Below, in pieces: positions 32,801 to 43,999 of a stretch of DNA of 64,000 nt; within the stretch, counting starts at the first letter, position 1, and each line of letters opens with the position of its first letter. The stretch covers positions 2,899,501 to 2,963,500 of the forward strand of contig CM065332.1 in the NCBI GenBank assembly GCA_033032175.1, given 5' to 3'. The notes under the pieces are model-generated. The model ran no database searches, was not told where the DNA came from, and was given only the letters and a program-made list of their open reading frames with translations. Origin of the DNA: Saturnia japonica (lineage: Eukaryota; Arthropoda; Insecta; Lepidoptera; Saturniidae). Made by a program: the position numbers and the translations under genes.

Positions 32801-33287
32801 AATTGCTGTCAAACTTCATCATGTTGTTCATACATCAAAATTAGTACAACTTCTTTTGCGCGTATGACTTCATACAATTTTCTTAATCTACAAAATATTT
32901 AGTTCTTGGGCATGAGTCCAGGGTTTTATTAAAGTCAAGTTAAAGTAACAAATTCTTTTGTCATTAGTGAAATCCAGGGCCACCCATAATCAAACTCTAA
33001 CGGAACTGCAGTAGTATTTTATATTGGTAAAATTATTTGATACAACTAAGAAGATACTTGGAGAGCTGGAGATTCCTCTACCGTCAAGAGCACCACTGTT
33101 CTTAAATTTTATGATGATGAGTACTAAGAAAAGAATCGGAAAGATTTGTTTGGTAATGCGTGCTGTATATCACTATTTGTATCATAGAAAATTATTAATT
33201 TTTACATGATTTATATTGTATTTGCAAGTTAAAATCTACTGAAATATAACACTAATAATATCAGCCTATATTAGGTATGTATTCCAC
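32801..33287. other. AT-rich DNA, no gene recognised
   Basis: Contains a 61-codon frame (33024-33209) without recognised motifs. Confidence 0.45.
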
Positions 33288-33520
33288 TGCTCGGGAAGTG
33301 TCTCTTTTCTCACCAACCCACGACGTATGTTTGATTCCAAACGCCTAGATATCAACAGTAGGTACTACAAGGACATTTCTCCAGATTTTCTCACGATAAT
33401 TTTCCTTCATCGTCAGCTTACATCGTAAAAATTGTTGGTACATGTTGGTGCATTGAACCTGTGGACATCGAATCGACATTCCGCCGATCTAAACCACTCG
33501 ACCATAACGACTTTAAATAT
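33288..33520 (-). mobile_element. SINE-3, tRNA-derived-like, copy 2
   Basis: On the minus strand the head reads TATGGTCGAGTGGTTTAGAT (A box) and GGTTCAATGC (B box). The body matches 15105-15415 through CATCGAATCGA, TTCCTTCATCG and CAACGTATG-like blocks. Confidence 0.62.
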
Positions 33521-34349
33521 TTGATATCACCTTCAAATTTTAACTTCGTCTTGTTTAAAATATAAGTATTTCATAACTGGATTATTTATTAGGTATCACA
33601 AAGCTACAAAGTTAATGTAAAAAATCCATTAACTCAAGTAATTTAAGTTAGTTACTGCACATCGTATATTATATTAAAAACACTTCCTCAATCATTAATC
33701 CAAGTAAAATATTAAAACTATTAACTTTGTCTGAGTAACATCTAATTTTAATTACTCGCTCACTTGTCTGTGCTTACATCCTACATGTTACTTACTAAGA
33801 ATATAAACATTTTTTTTAATTCAATTAATAATCAATTTCGATTAAAAAATTTGACAGATGGTCGTCCACCATATTGCGCTCAAGATGGCGCTGTTGCCCG
33901 GCAACGGATGCGCAGGCGCAACAGGTGTTGCCTATTTTTTTACATAAGTTTTTTTCGTAATCCCGTGGGGAGATGGCGGCGATACGCTTTTGAGGGTCCA
34001 TGGGAAGATTCTTTCCGTGATTGTAAGATTTTTTAATTTGGTATGAGCTGTTTTATATCTAGCCTTTAATTATTATTGTGACATTTGATTCATTCATATG
34101 TAGTTATTGAGTGATGTCTGGCCTTTTATGTGGCTGTTTTTACAATTAATTATGTTTATTGAAACCAAGGCTGCAGTTTAGCTTTCCCGTTACAGCACGG
34201 ATATACTATAGTTGTCTTTGGTTTATTTTTTTTTACACCAAATTTTAAACATCGATAAATTCCAAGATAGCATACACAGATTCATACTTAGCATAATCCA
34301 AGTTTAGAACTGACCCAGCTTCTCGGGTACTGTATGTTATTACAAATGA
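33521..34349. other. AT-rich DNA with a GC-richer patch
   Basis: At 33870-34015 the text AAGATGGCGCTGTTGCCCGG, GCAACGGATGCGCAGGCGCA and GGGGAGATGGCGGCG stands out. Two AGATGGCG elements and CpG content could mark a promoter, but no transcript or coding frame can be tied to it. Confidence 0.35.
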
Positions 34350-34420
34350 ACTAACCGTGCCTCACGGTTTCACCAGTGTTTTTATCCGACAATTACCGCG
34401 ACGCGCCACAAACTCACCCC
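34350..34420 (-). repeat. Short interspersed repeat fragment
   Basis: CCTCACGGTTTCACCAG and TTTTATCCGACAATTACCGC; reverse complement of 3110-3182. Confidence 0.55.
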
Positions 34421-34494
34421 TGCAGCGTCTCATAATAAATGTTCAAATATTTTAATTTTTAATTATCTCCCAAAATTATGTGTACAAATGAACA

Positions 34495-34975
34495 TGATAT
34501 ACAGGGCAAAGTTTAACTTCATAAATTTGTCTTTATGAAGAAGTCACCTTTCTTCGTAAGGATTAATATGCCATGTCTAAAAAGTATGCTCATAAATCAG
34601 TTTTTTTTAATCATCAACAAAAAAAAATAATTGCAAAATACCTTACTGTGGCTTATGTATATGAAATATATTTAAATAAATTAGGAACTAATATTTTTGT
34701 AGAATATTGTATTTACGTATCATTAACCATTACGCCAGCGCACGCGGGTAAAGCAGTTCGGGAGGTTTTCCACTTCTGACTTACTTAACAAAAATCAATG
34801 TTTAAGGCTAGCTGAGAGTTGTAATCGAATGTTAGATATTCTATTTCTCGTGAATCTGTCTATCATATACAAATATAATCTTATGAATCGGACGGGTAGT
34901 TCGAGATATATGCGTGTTTAAACAAACGAACAAAAATCTTTTCCGCTTTATTATATTAATATAGATAGTTGAACG
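34495..34975 (+). repeat. Interspersed repeat, GTGTTTAAAC family, copy 3
   Basis: AACTTCATAAATTTGTCTTT, TGTGGCTTATGTATATG, ACGCCAGCGCACGCGGGTAA, GCAGTTCGGGAGG, GCGTGTTTAAACAAACGAAC, and a final TTATATTAATATAGATAG of the kind found at LINE 3' termini. Confidence 0.8.
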
Positions 34976-34984
34976 TTTTTCTTA

Positions 34985-35090
34985 TTTTTTTTTTAGTATA
35001 ACTTTCTGCTTATTTAGGCAATTTCACCAATGTCAAGTGTGAGAAATACACGTTTTAGAATTTAGTTGCCAAATGTTCAGTTTACTAGTT
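34985..35090 (-). repeat. Interspersed repeat, TTGACATTGGCAAA family, copy 2
   Basis: Minus-strand ATTTGGCAACTAAATTCTAA, CACACTTGACATTGGTGAAA and TAAGCAGAAAG match 63155-63255 closely. It lies directly beside a SINE-1 copy. Confidence 0.65.
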
Positions 35091-35097
35091 TGAGGAT

Positions 35098-35352
35098 GAC
35101 ATAACATACCATCACGCCTGTATTCCCCGAAGGGTTAGGCAGAGGTGTACTAATGTAAAACCATAGTTCGCCGAGTATGTTTTTAGGTCCCATGTAATAG
35201 GGGGCGAGCCTATTGCCATTAATCGGGCAAACAGCCAAACTCCGAGCTGCTACTGAGAATTTCATAGGAAAAACCCAATAACACTTTGCTCGACCTGGGA
35301 TTCGAACCCAGGTCCCCGCTCATAGCAGTCGCGCTTACGACCACTAGGCTAA
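35098..35352 (-). mobile_element. SINE-1, tRNA-derived, copy 2
   Basis: Minus strand TTAGCCTAGTGGTCGTAAGC (A box), GGGTTCGAATCCCAGG (B box), TTTGCCCGATTAATGGCAAT, ACATACTCGGCGAACTATGG, ending GTGATGGTATGTTATG. The best preserved copy of the family here. Confidence 0.9.
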
Positions 35353-35689
35353 CGAGGCAGTTGAGGCAATAGAGGATGAATTGGGGAAAAACCAAAATAA
35401 TGTAGAATGGCCCCGTCATCCTAAGGCCAATTGAAATTGGCGGCTCACTCGAAGTGTTCAAGAACCTTGGTACCTTCTACAGTAGGCAAAATTTTGAAAA
35501 GAGCTATTCTCGAAGTTTCTTTATAGAATAGGACCAGATACGATGTATATATGATGACTACATATGCAGAGGAAAGGATAATCGATGGGATTTTGGAATC
35601 GAGATCCAGTTTAGACAAACGAGGGTGGAAGGAGACACTCTTTTCAAGATGGAGCAACGACTTGTGCAGGCTAAAATCGACTGAAGTGA

Positions 35690-35860
35690 AAAGCTCAAGT
35701 TGAAAATCTGTCACCAAACACATAGACTCGTGGGTATGTTCAGGCAGTTGTACTAGAGCTAGTCCCTTTAGACAGCGTGTGTTAAGATTTAAGACCACAT
35801 CGTCACTTAAAATCAAGTGAGATTGTGGTCATACTTTATCAAACCTTTAACGTATACATA
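35690..35860 (+). mobile_element. SINE-2, 3' part
   Basis: CTCAAGTTGAAAATCTGTCA, CAGTTGTACTAGAGCTAGTC, CATCGTCACTTAAAATCAAG and GAGATTGTGGTCATACTTTA are the body and end of SINE-2. The tRNA-like head is absent. Confidence 0.75.
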
Positions 35861-36428
35861 TATTTTTTAAAATACTTCAGTAAATAAATAGGTATAGCAT
35901 TTGTACATACGGTTCTGAGAAAAAGTAATATTTTGTGGTAAATGTCACCTTGGTAAATAATTCAAGCTGTATTATAAATTATCTCACGCATATACTTACT
36001 GGATTAGGTGGAAAAGATGGAAGACCATTTATGTTGATCTTGGTAAACTTTGTCATGTTCTTCCAATTAATAAAAACCTTTCACACATCCTTAATGGTTC
36101 CGTGTTCTTTTACTTTCCCTACGGTCAATATTTTTAAACCTCAAAAGAAATAGAGGAGTGTTATAAGTTTCAACATCTGTATCTGTGTATGTACCTGCGG
36201 GATTGTAGCTCCAAAACGGCTGAACCGATTTTGATTTGTTTAAAAGGTGGATTGATCGAAATTTGGTATTCTGTAAATAATGATCTTAGAAGAAAATGGT
36301 AAACTTTACCATCATTTGAATTTGTCCAACACCTTACCAACTTTGTTTTAGAGCTCATTGGAATGGTCTCAATGAAAACGTTATTTGTTGTCAAATTTAT
36401 CAATTGGTACATACATAATATTCTTATA
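35861..36428. other. AT-rich DNA preceding the second transposon
   Basis: Includes a CTGAACCGATTTTGATTTG phrase (about 36220) of the sort found in lepidopteran repeat tails. Frames on both strands here are not recognised. Confidence 0.45.
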
Positions 36429-37720
36429 AAGGATGGGCCAGAAAGGTGTACGATTTTAAAAACACTCTTGCGTTTGAACCTTATGAGCAGGGGCTGCGCG
36501 GGTGGGGGAATGAAACGTTCGGTTCTCGGAAATTTAGTCGCGATGGATCGCTTCACCGGAGTGCAGCGTGCATTCTGCGTTAAACATTATTATAAAAATG
36601 GCGATTCCTGCGCTATTGTTCGACGTTTACTTCGGCGGGAGTTTGGATTACATGACGTAAATCAGTGTCCGAAGGAAAGTGTGATTTGATCGTGGGTCAG
36701 AAAGTTCGAAGCTACTGGTTCGACTCTCAAACGGAAGCCTGCGGGACGCCCAAGGTCAACAAGAACGGAAGACACAATTAAACAAGTTAGAGCTTCAGTT
36801 CAACGTAATCCTGGTCTATCGACTCGCACGCGATCAGCTGAACTTGTAGTGTCCAGAAAATCTTTGCGTCGCATTTTGTTGAAGGATTTGAATTTGCACC
36901 CGTATAAAATTCAACTTGTGCAGGAATTACTGCCAAATGACCCAATTTTACGACGAGCCTTTGTTGAAACAAGGTTGGAACGCTTTCAGAGTTTCAGCAA
37001 TATTCTGTGCTCCGACGAAGCCCATTTTCACTTACATGGGCATGTCAATAAACAGAATTGCCGTTATTGGGCTGCATAGAACCCACGTGCAAAACATCAA
37101 AAGCCTCTGCATTCGCCGAATGTAACCGTTTGGGCGGCCATATCAGCACACGGAATTATCCGACCCTATTTCTTTCAATCTGTTACTGTAAATTCCGACC
37201 GATACATAGCCATGTTAAGGGGTTTTTTCTTTCCGCAACTGCAACAATTCGAAGCCTGTAATCGTGCGACGTGGTTTCAACATGATGGTGCGACATGCCA
37301 TACATCTAATGCTTCGTTGGCGGCCGTAAACGAGATGTTTGCTCGGAAACTGATATCGCGCCGAGGTGACATTGCATGACCGCTTAGAAGTCCGGTTCTA
37401 ACGCCACCGGACTTTTTCATGTGGGGATACCTGAAAAGTAGAGTCTACTCCAATAACCCAGCCACGATTAATCAGTTGAAGATAAATATCCGAGAGGAAA
37501 TGGCAGCTATTCCTCGCGCAATGTGTCCGAGAGTTTTTACCAATTTGAGGTTCAGATTCGAGGAATGTTTGCAGCGGGATGGTGCACACCTGAATGATGT
37601 AATTTTTAAGAAATATGTTTCCCAGGTGTCTATTTTAATTGAAATAAAGGTGTGTATGTGTATTGTATTTAGATTTTTAAATTATTTTTTAAAATTCGCA
37701 AGCCTTTCTGGCTTACCCTG
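36429..37720 (+). mobile_element. Decayed Tc1/mariner-superfamily transposon
   Basis: A 1,292-bp element flanked by TA (36427-36428 and 37721-37722). Ends are imperfect inverted repeats: AAGGATGGGCCAGAAAGG on the left and, read inward on the minus strand, CAGGGTAAGCCAGAAAGG on the right. The shared core CCAGAAAGG also occurs in the ends of 1442-2721. Same gene order and size as that element but with a broken transposase, so non-autonomous. Confidence 0.85.
36543..37614 (+). pseudogene. Broken Tc1/mariner-superfamily transposase
   Basis: Homologous along its whole length to the protein at 1538-2614: start MDRFTGVQRAFCVKHYYKNG, linker GRPRS, and SDEAHFHLHGHVNKQNCRYW with the first Asp intact. 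FQHDGATCHTSNAS carries the second Asp, and WGYLKSRVYSNNP is also present. Disruptions: TGA at 36687-36689 with a frame change beside it, TAG at 37077-37079, TGA at 37377-37379 where Trp is expected, and the third catalytic Asp lost (PVLTPPDFF). The usual stop is also missing, so the frame runs on toward the right repeat. Clearly inactive. Confidence 0.88.
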
Positions 37721-38865
37721 TATTACGTTTTTCATTTTGTGTCGATTTAGATTCTATGTCATTAATTATCCCCAAAATTTTAAGCATAAAACTTTATTAA
37801 AATAAACATAACAGGTAAGATTTTGTTGTACTTTTTATTTGTATAAAATACTGAATGGTTTAGTTAACAGTCCGGATATTTTACAGAGAATTACACTTAA
37901 GGTAGGTACCACGTCTAAATTCTAGATCTCGCACATATGTTCCTTTCACTTCCAACTTCATACGTACAAACTTAGGCATGCCGTCTTCTGTTTGGCGCAT
38001 ATCTAAGACATTTAATGAAATTTACGACCAATATCTTGACCTCTTGACATATTGTTCAGTTCTTTGACCTCTCTTATATCTTATCTTATCTTTTTAAAAT
38101 TCACTAATTGTGACATGATTCAATATTTATATTATTAACGTTATTTTGTATTATTATTGTTAGCTTTTAAATAATATTATTATTTTTATCAACTTTGTTA
38201 ACATACTATATTTACTTAATATTAACGCTCGAAAATTGTTGCATGCCGTGCTCGCCTATAAGTGGAGTACTGCATAATTATTGAATGTGTTCTTTTAACT
38301 GAAATATAAACATGTATCATATGTTGTTACTCTGTTGGGGCGCAAAATAAATAAATACTTAAATTTACTTATTTTTATATTAGCACGGTAAATTGATTGC
38401 ACTGTACCGGATCAAACATCAAAACAAAGATTATGAGTGACCGTGAGATCAGTAACACAATGCCAATTGCCGCTGTATTGCCGGCTTACAACCTCTCAGC
38501 ATCTCGATATATAGGTACCGACTGATCCCAAATTGCGACAATCTAAATAACATCACTCGTGATGAGCTTATCACAAAGTGTATTGTGGTCGCGCTCGAGT
38601 CGGGGACAGTTAACCTACAAACTGGGTTCCGAACCTGGAAGTGTATACTTCCTTTGGGGGTAAAAGCGCTATCCTGCGTAGGTAATATAACTTTTTACAG
38701 GGGAAAAGTTACAAATCCAATGAAGCGTTGAAAAAGGTCTTTAACGAGATCATTGGTTCCCCTCCTAACGGATCTTCCATTAGAACGGCAAAAGTGCATC
38801 AACAATAGTAAATAAGCAGTACTTCGACAACATCAACAAAATAAATTATTAAAACGGAAACAAAA
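37721..38865. other. AT-rich DNA, no gene recognised
   Basis: No supported coding, RNA or repeat feature. The middle (38570-38760) is somewhat less AT-rich but has no frame of interest. Confidence 0.45.
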
Positions 38866-39114
38866 AACCCGAATGCAACAAAAACAATTGACTAAAAAAA
38901 TATGTTTTTCTATTTTTGATTTTTATTTGAATCCCAGACGTCGGACTTAAATAATATATAGCCTATGCCACTCCCATAATTACGATGAATCTAACGACAC
39001 ATCGTATGTTAAGATCCATCAAGCGTTTTAGACTACAGAGCATGACAAAGTAATAGACATACATACATTTACATTCGCATGAAAAACAAAATCCTCCTTT
39101 TTCGCAGTCGGGTA
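38866..39114 (-). mobile_element. MITE-like element, ACCCGACTGC family, copy 3
   Basis: Left end ACCCGAATGCAACAAAAACA mirrored by TTTTTCGCAGTCGGGTAAAA on the right. The internal order matches the copies at 29161 and 49107. About 250 bp. It encodes nothing. Confidence 0.8.
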
Positions 39115-39349
39115 AAAATATTTGATTGCTTCTATAAAAAAACGGCAATTTTATAGGTATTCTTGAGCACTTAAGTGTGACCTAAAGAAGTCTGTTTACG
39201 TTTTCATGTGTCGGGGGTAAAATGGGAGTAATTTTAATCTTTACTGGGGTGGGGTAAAATGAGTTTTCCTAATAGATCACAGGGGTAAGAAGATGAGTAA
39301 AGGTTAGGATCCACTGACCAACGACTCCGATCGATTACTAGATATACAC

Positions 39350-39420
39350 CGGTTGCTCTGACTTTATGTGGGTTTATTCCAGTAGGCACACTTGAGAGCT
39401 ACTTCCATTTTTAGGTCTGT
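39350..39420 (+). repeat. SINE-2 fragment
   Basis: GGTTTATTCCAGTAGGCACA, CTTGAGAGCTACTTCC and TTTAGGTCTGTGG recall the late SINE-2 body. Weak and short. Confidence 0.45.
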
Positions 39421-39434
39421 GGTTTTTTTTTAAA

Positions 39435-39695
39435 TAATCATTTATAAGTTTTAGTAGGTATATCACACTAAACCTAGGGGCATCTGGCTCTTGAGTGCAG
39501 CTGCCAAAACATACCTATAGGTTCTTGTAGCCGGATTTTCATTTTGAAGGTGGTAGCTAAGACCGGCGGGCATTAGATTCATTCATTAATTTCATCTTGA
39601 TTTTTTCCTTCACCGAAACTTCAGGCTCAACGCATGGATCCGAACTCACGTCGATAGACGCGGTGACCATCCACGCTACCAACTGAGCCATCATG
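39435..39695 (-). mobile_element. SINE-2, full-length reversed copy
   Basis: Minus strand: GATGGCTCAGTTGGTAGCGT (A box), GACGTGAGTTCGGATCC (B box), AATGCCCGCCGGTCTTAGCT, ACCTTCAAAATGAAAATCCG and GTATGTTTTGGCAGCTGCAC. The head and body order are intact. Confidence 0.8.
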
Positions 39696-39699
39696 AATT

Positions 39700-40197
39700 C
39701 ATCACTTTATCACCTTCGTTTACAACGCTATTAAGATATAAGGCGAGATTCTATTCAAGCGCATACCTATAATTATTAATTAGATATAGTTTGACTGTCA
39801 TACAATGCCATTCTACCGGAAGGTTTTAGTGTATGAATAATTATTATATTCACAGAATTTAATTAGTTACGTAAATTAATAAGTTGGTCATAATTCTAAA
39901 TGCAAAAATTATACATTGCCATTTACTTATTGCGAGGAAATTGAGTTTGAGTTTGCTCCATACAAACGTATTTGTTTGTTTTGTCCCTGGATATTGCGCT
40001 AGAGAAAATATCTTTATATCAAACAATCTATATCTACCACAGCCATATTCCTTTTTTTATTTTTCCCAACAATTAATTATTATAAGAATTTAGAGCCTTC
40101 TAAAATTACTAAAATTGCACAGTAACGCCGTTTCATTCAGACATACAATAAACAAATTTGACGAATAAAAAAAAAATGCATGAACAAAGTCCTTCTT
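39700..40197. other. AT-rich DNA, no gene recognised
   Basis: A 69-codon frame lies here without recognised features. Confidence 0.45.
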
Positions 40198-40363
40198 TTT
40201 ACGTGACAACGTCTTATAAATTGGTTTGCGGTGACACTTAAAAACTGCGTTAGCTCCGCTCATTATGCGCTCACAATGAAGCGAGTGAAGGAGGTCCCTT
40301 CCACTCGGGCATTAGCCCGCTAAGAGCGAGAGAGACAGACATAAAGTCGTTGTCACGTAAAAC
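40198..40363. mobile_element. Short MITE with TTTACGTGACAACG termini
   Basis: The left end TTTACGTGACAACGTCTTAT and the right end ATAAAGTCGTTGTCACGTAA are inverted copies over about 14 bases. The roughly 165-bp interior is CpG-containing (GCTCCGCTCATTATGCGCTC, AAGAGCGAGAGAGACAG), unlike its AT-rich flanks. No clear target duplication, so the superfamily is unassigned. Confidence 0.7.
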
Positions 40364-42099
40364 TTTCGCCCGTATACCGACTTTACAGGCAACCAATTTT
40401 TTTATTCTTAAATTTTAGAGGCTTTTATGCAATTCACGTATGTAAGTCTCATCGTGACATAAATAATACTTATTATAAATTTAATAATTAGAAGTAAGTA
40501 ATTGATTGGTATAGACTAGCCCGCCTAATCAGTGGACGTATCATCTAATACTTTATAATTTGTATTTATACATCCCAACGTCTACTCTGTTCAATCTGGC
40601 AAAGTCATTCTTATATAATTATTGAAAAAAATATTAATCCTTTTGTATGCCATCATAACAAAACTATGATATTTAGTAACGAAACTACATCGACATAGGA
40701 ATACGAAACTCTGTGTGTCAATGCGCCGCGCCGCCGGCGCACATGTGCGCAACACTTGTCTAGCCGTCGCCTGTCACTTATATTTCATTTATTGAAACCT
40801 ACATTAGGTTAATGTGGACATTACTTTTAAAGATTTTGAAGTTATACTTTTTTGGCGGCGTTTAGTATGAAATTGAAAGCTGCGCGCGCATCATGTGACG
40901 GAAGTACGACATGATGAAGTTGGCGAGCAATGATAATGTATTTTACTTACTTATTTTTAATTGTGTAAGAAAATTTTAACGATGGATAAAGAAATATTAA
41001 TTTAATGTAACTAAGTTTGATTAGAAAAATATTTTAATCATATTAAAATAATGTTTATGGTATTTCTGCGTATGTAGGAAATTATGCCAATGTCAAGGCA
41101 ATGTTTATTTATACGCCGCGTCGTGTGTGCCGTTTCGATAAGATTTCTATGGAGTAGTCTCGTGGTGACAGATTTGCAAATTGTAAAAGGCAGCTCAGCA
41201 GATCTCGTATAAAAAATTCTAACCTCATTTCAAATGAAAAACAATGTTTCTTTTTCATCGTAATTCCATCTCCGCAAATTTCAAACATATTTTTCGAAGT
41301 AGTATGCAAAAAGTACACTACAAATTCTATTTGCGCTACCTACAACGATACATTTTGTCCATTAATACCGCTAGCTAGCTGAATGGAAATAACTTTTATC
41401 ATTAAGCTCGCCAGTGCAAGACATAAAGTATAATAAAGTATTCATGTATTCATTCAGTGCAAAGAATTTAGAAGAAATTGATATCTTTTGATGCTGTAGT
41501 AGTTTTAATTTTATTGCTTATTAATATTGACTCAGACTTTCATTGAATATTTAAGGTAGAGTAAGATCTATACAGGAACATATAAAAAGTTATCCATTAA
41601 TTTTAATTGACAAGGTTTGTCTAATCAGTGATCTGTTACCATCCGCATATAATTTAGATAACCGCTGTTTTTTAACTTCACAAGGCTAACGCCTTTACGT
41701 CATGGATCATTGGTGTTTACACGATTATCTGGATCACTAACACTAGGTCGAGGTGTATTTTTTCTTTTGTAGAACTGAAATACTTAACAAAAACTTTGTT
41801 TTTTTGTAACGTCTAATATAACTCAATTAGAAGAATCCCTTAAGCCCTTGTCCTTTTGTGCTTCAAGTACCTCCTAATGCAGACTAAAATATTAAGCATT
41901 GTATCGATAAAATCATTATAATATAAATTGATGAAGTTTACTATTTTGCTGGTTTGAAACACAGGACATCTTTTTTTACATATGTCTTCTGAATTCATGT
42001 TTTTAATTATTTTAAAAGAAATACAAAGATCTGGGCTATTTAACAACAAAGGCTGACTTTTAACAAAGAACCTTTGCTATGGTTAATCAAATCATATAA
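40364..42099. other. AT-rich DNA with one GC patch
   Basis: A GC patch at 40720-40770 contains the perfect palindrome GCGCACATGTGCGC (40737-40750). GAAGTTGGCGAGCAATG follows near 40916. No gene was recognised. Confidence 0.45.
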
Positions 42100-42190
42100 G
42101 AATGTCAAAATACTACCATCGGTTTAGAAAATATCCCAGTCATCGAAAAGAGTCTGTAACAAATTTGATCGGTTTTATCAATATTTTCTG
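42100..42190 (-). repeat. LINE 3' UTR fragment
   Basis: AAAATACTACCATCGGTTTA and CCCAGTCATCGAAAAG are the reverse of the 3' region seen at 31775-31990. Confidence 0.6.
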
Positions 42191-42358
42191 TGTTTTTATA
42201 CTATTTAAGTGTTGTTTAAAGTTATTATAATTTTAGTAGACGTACAAAGAGGAAAAGACGGTTAATAATATCTACATTTATAATAGCATAAATATATATT
42301 TCAAAAATAGATTTTTTTAAGAAATCGTAATTTTGTAGACAACTCTTCTACTATTGTA

Positions 42359-42544
42359 CTATTGTATCATTTTTGTTTCATAAAATATGGTTACTTTTTT
42401 GACTTTATTTTTTTTTCTTTTGTAATGATGAGGCTTGGCGTATCCATAGTATGTTTTCGATTTACGACGGCGCGGCGCGACGCGGCGTGGTGGTAACTCA
42501 ACACGCCAAATTGGATCCAGCGTTCGTTCGGTGGAAGGTCCCAA
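42359..42544 (-). other. Unrecognised basic 61-codon frame
   Basis: Reads VELPPRRVAPRRRKSKTYYG and then KPHHYKRKKNKVKK, highly basic. Its GC-rich portion comes from GGCGCGGCGCGACGCGGCG on the plus strand, so the Arg/Pro content may be only composition. I do not recognise it and would not call it a gene without transcript support. Confidence 0.2.
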
Positions 42545-42789
42545 TTTTAAGAATTAGAAAATATGTTTTCAATGAAATCTTTGTACTTAATTAATAATTG
42601 ATTTATTAAATTTCTGTTTTGTTTCAGGAGCGGCTGTATTTAGGCATTTCGACTTTTATCAAAAACTTTTTTAAGTTGCAGCTTAGATCAGAATTGCTTG
42701 TACAGCTAGCTCTCTTGAAGCATAAAATCTACATATCACATAGAAACAACTGGGAAATATCTACATAGTATCGATCTCAAGTTTTATAC

Positions 42790-42925
42790 TGCGTAACTTT
42801 TTTCAATTTAGGCCCCAAGAAGGCACTTATGAAAGTCAAAACACTACTATCCGTTTGGAAAACATCTCAGTAATCGGACAAGAGCCGGAAAGGAACTCGA
42901 TCGGGCTTATTATCTTAGTTTTAAC
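42790..42925 (-). repeat. LINE 3' UTR fragment
   Basis: TTTAGGCCCCAAGAAGGCAC, CAAAACACTACTATCCG, CATCTCAGTAATCGG and GGAACTCGATCGGG. Reverse complement of the 3' region at 31775-31990, better preserved than 42100-42190. Confidence 0.7.
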
Positions 42926-43999
42926 TTTGTAAATAATATTTACAGTTATGTAATCACTATCATTCACGTCTATATTATCATTATTGTCATAGAGACATAT
43001 ATCATGTAGTAAAGCAATATTTTAATTTATTAACAATGATTTTGAAAAAGGATGACTTAAAAAACATAAAATTTAAATGGGTCTGGAATTAGAAACTGTT
43101 GTATAATGAAACATATATACATATCAAGTATAAATGTAGATTTGACAGTAGATATTTATTCGTAAAAATTGCAGAAAACTAGCAAAAATAGGAAATGTGA
43201 GTAAGGTAGTTTTCTATCTTATCTGCCCTCTCTAGAAGGAACAAGGCGTGACATATAAATAGAATTTAGACTTTTAAAATACAATATTGATACAGGCAAA
43301 TAAACTTGGGGTGCTAATTGAAGAAAAAACAAGACCTTGATGTACAAAACAGCTTAGAAACCCACTGCCACGAGCTCGGGACACGCTTAGCCGCTTTTTC
43401 AACATGTTATTACATAGTGTAGATAATAATCAATTTATTATATTTTAATGTGCGGATTAAAGCACCTGATGTATAATTTGGCATCTGTGTGATAGACAAA
43501 AACTTCAAGGTTGCAGCTAAATATTAGTTGAAAGGTAATAAATATATTACTATGAGACTAATTTAGAATGTGTTAAATAATTTATTACTAAATCAAATAT
43601 GCTCATCAAATGCCGTATGTTTTTCTAAGATAGAAACGGTATTTTTTGGTTTCGCAAACATACAATGGGAAAATAGACCGAAATTTTTTACAATAATTAC
43701 TTGAATATAAACAATATTAGGGAAAGAATCTGTTACATTATTAATAGCTAAAGTCACTAGTTATGAATTCCAGAGATGATAAAAAAACATATCCGGGTCC
43801 GTCGGAAAAAAATAGCGTACCACAATATTCGATTTTGGGACCATTGATTTCTTTAAGTATATAAATGATCACGATGATTCTTTGAATTTGTTTAAAATGA
43901 TATTGATTGCTTTTGTGGATGGCTCATTACCTATATTCAAAGTAAAAAGAAGCTAACTTATTAAAAACTACCTATTTTGGTTTAGTTGTCTATGTATCG
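42926..43999. other. AT-rich DNA, no gene recognised
   Basis: No supported element or frame. Confidence 0.45.

Noticed and set aside
35219..35816. Two minus-strand frames of 80 and 123 codons
   Set aside because: They read through SINE-1 (VVVSATAMSGDLGSNPRSSK is the tRNA-like head) and SINE-2 sequence.
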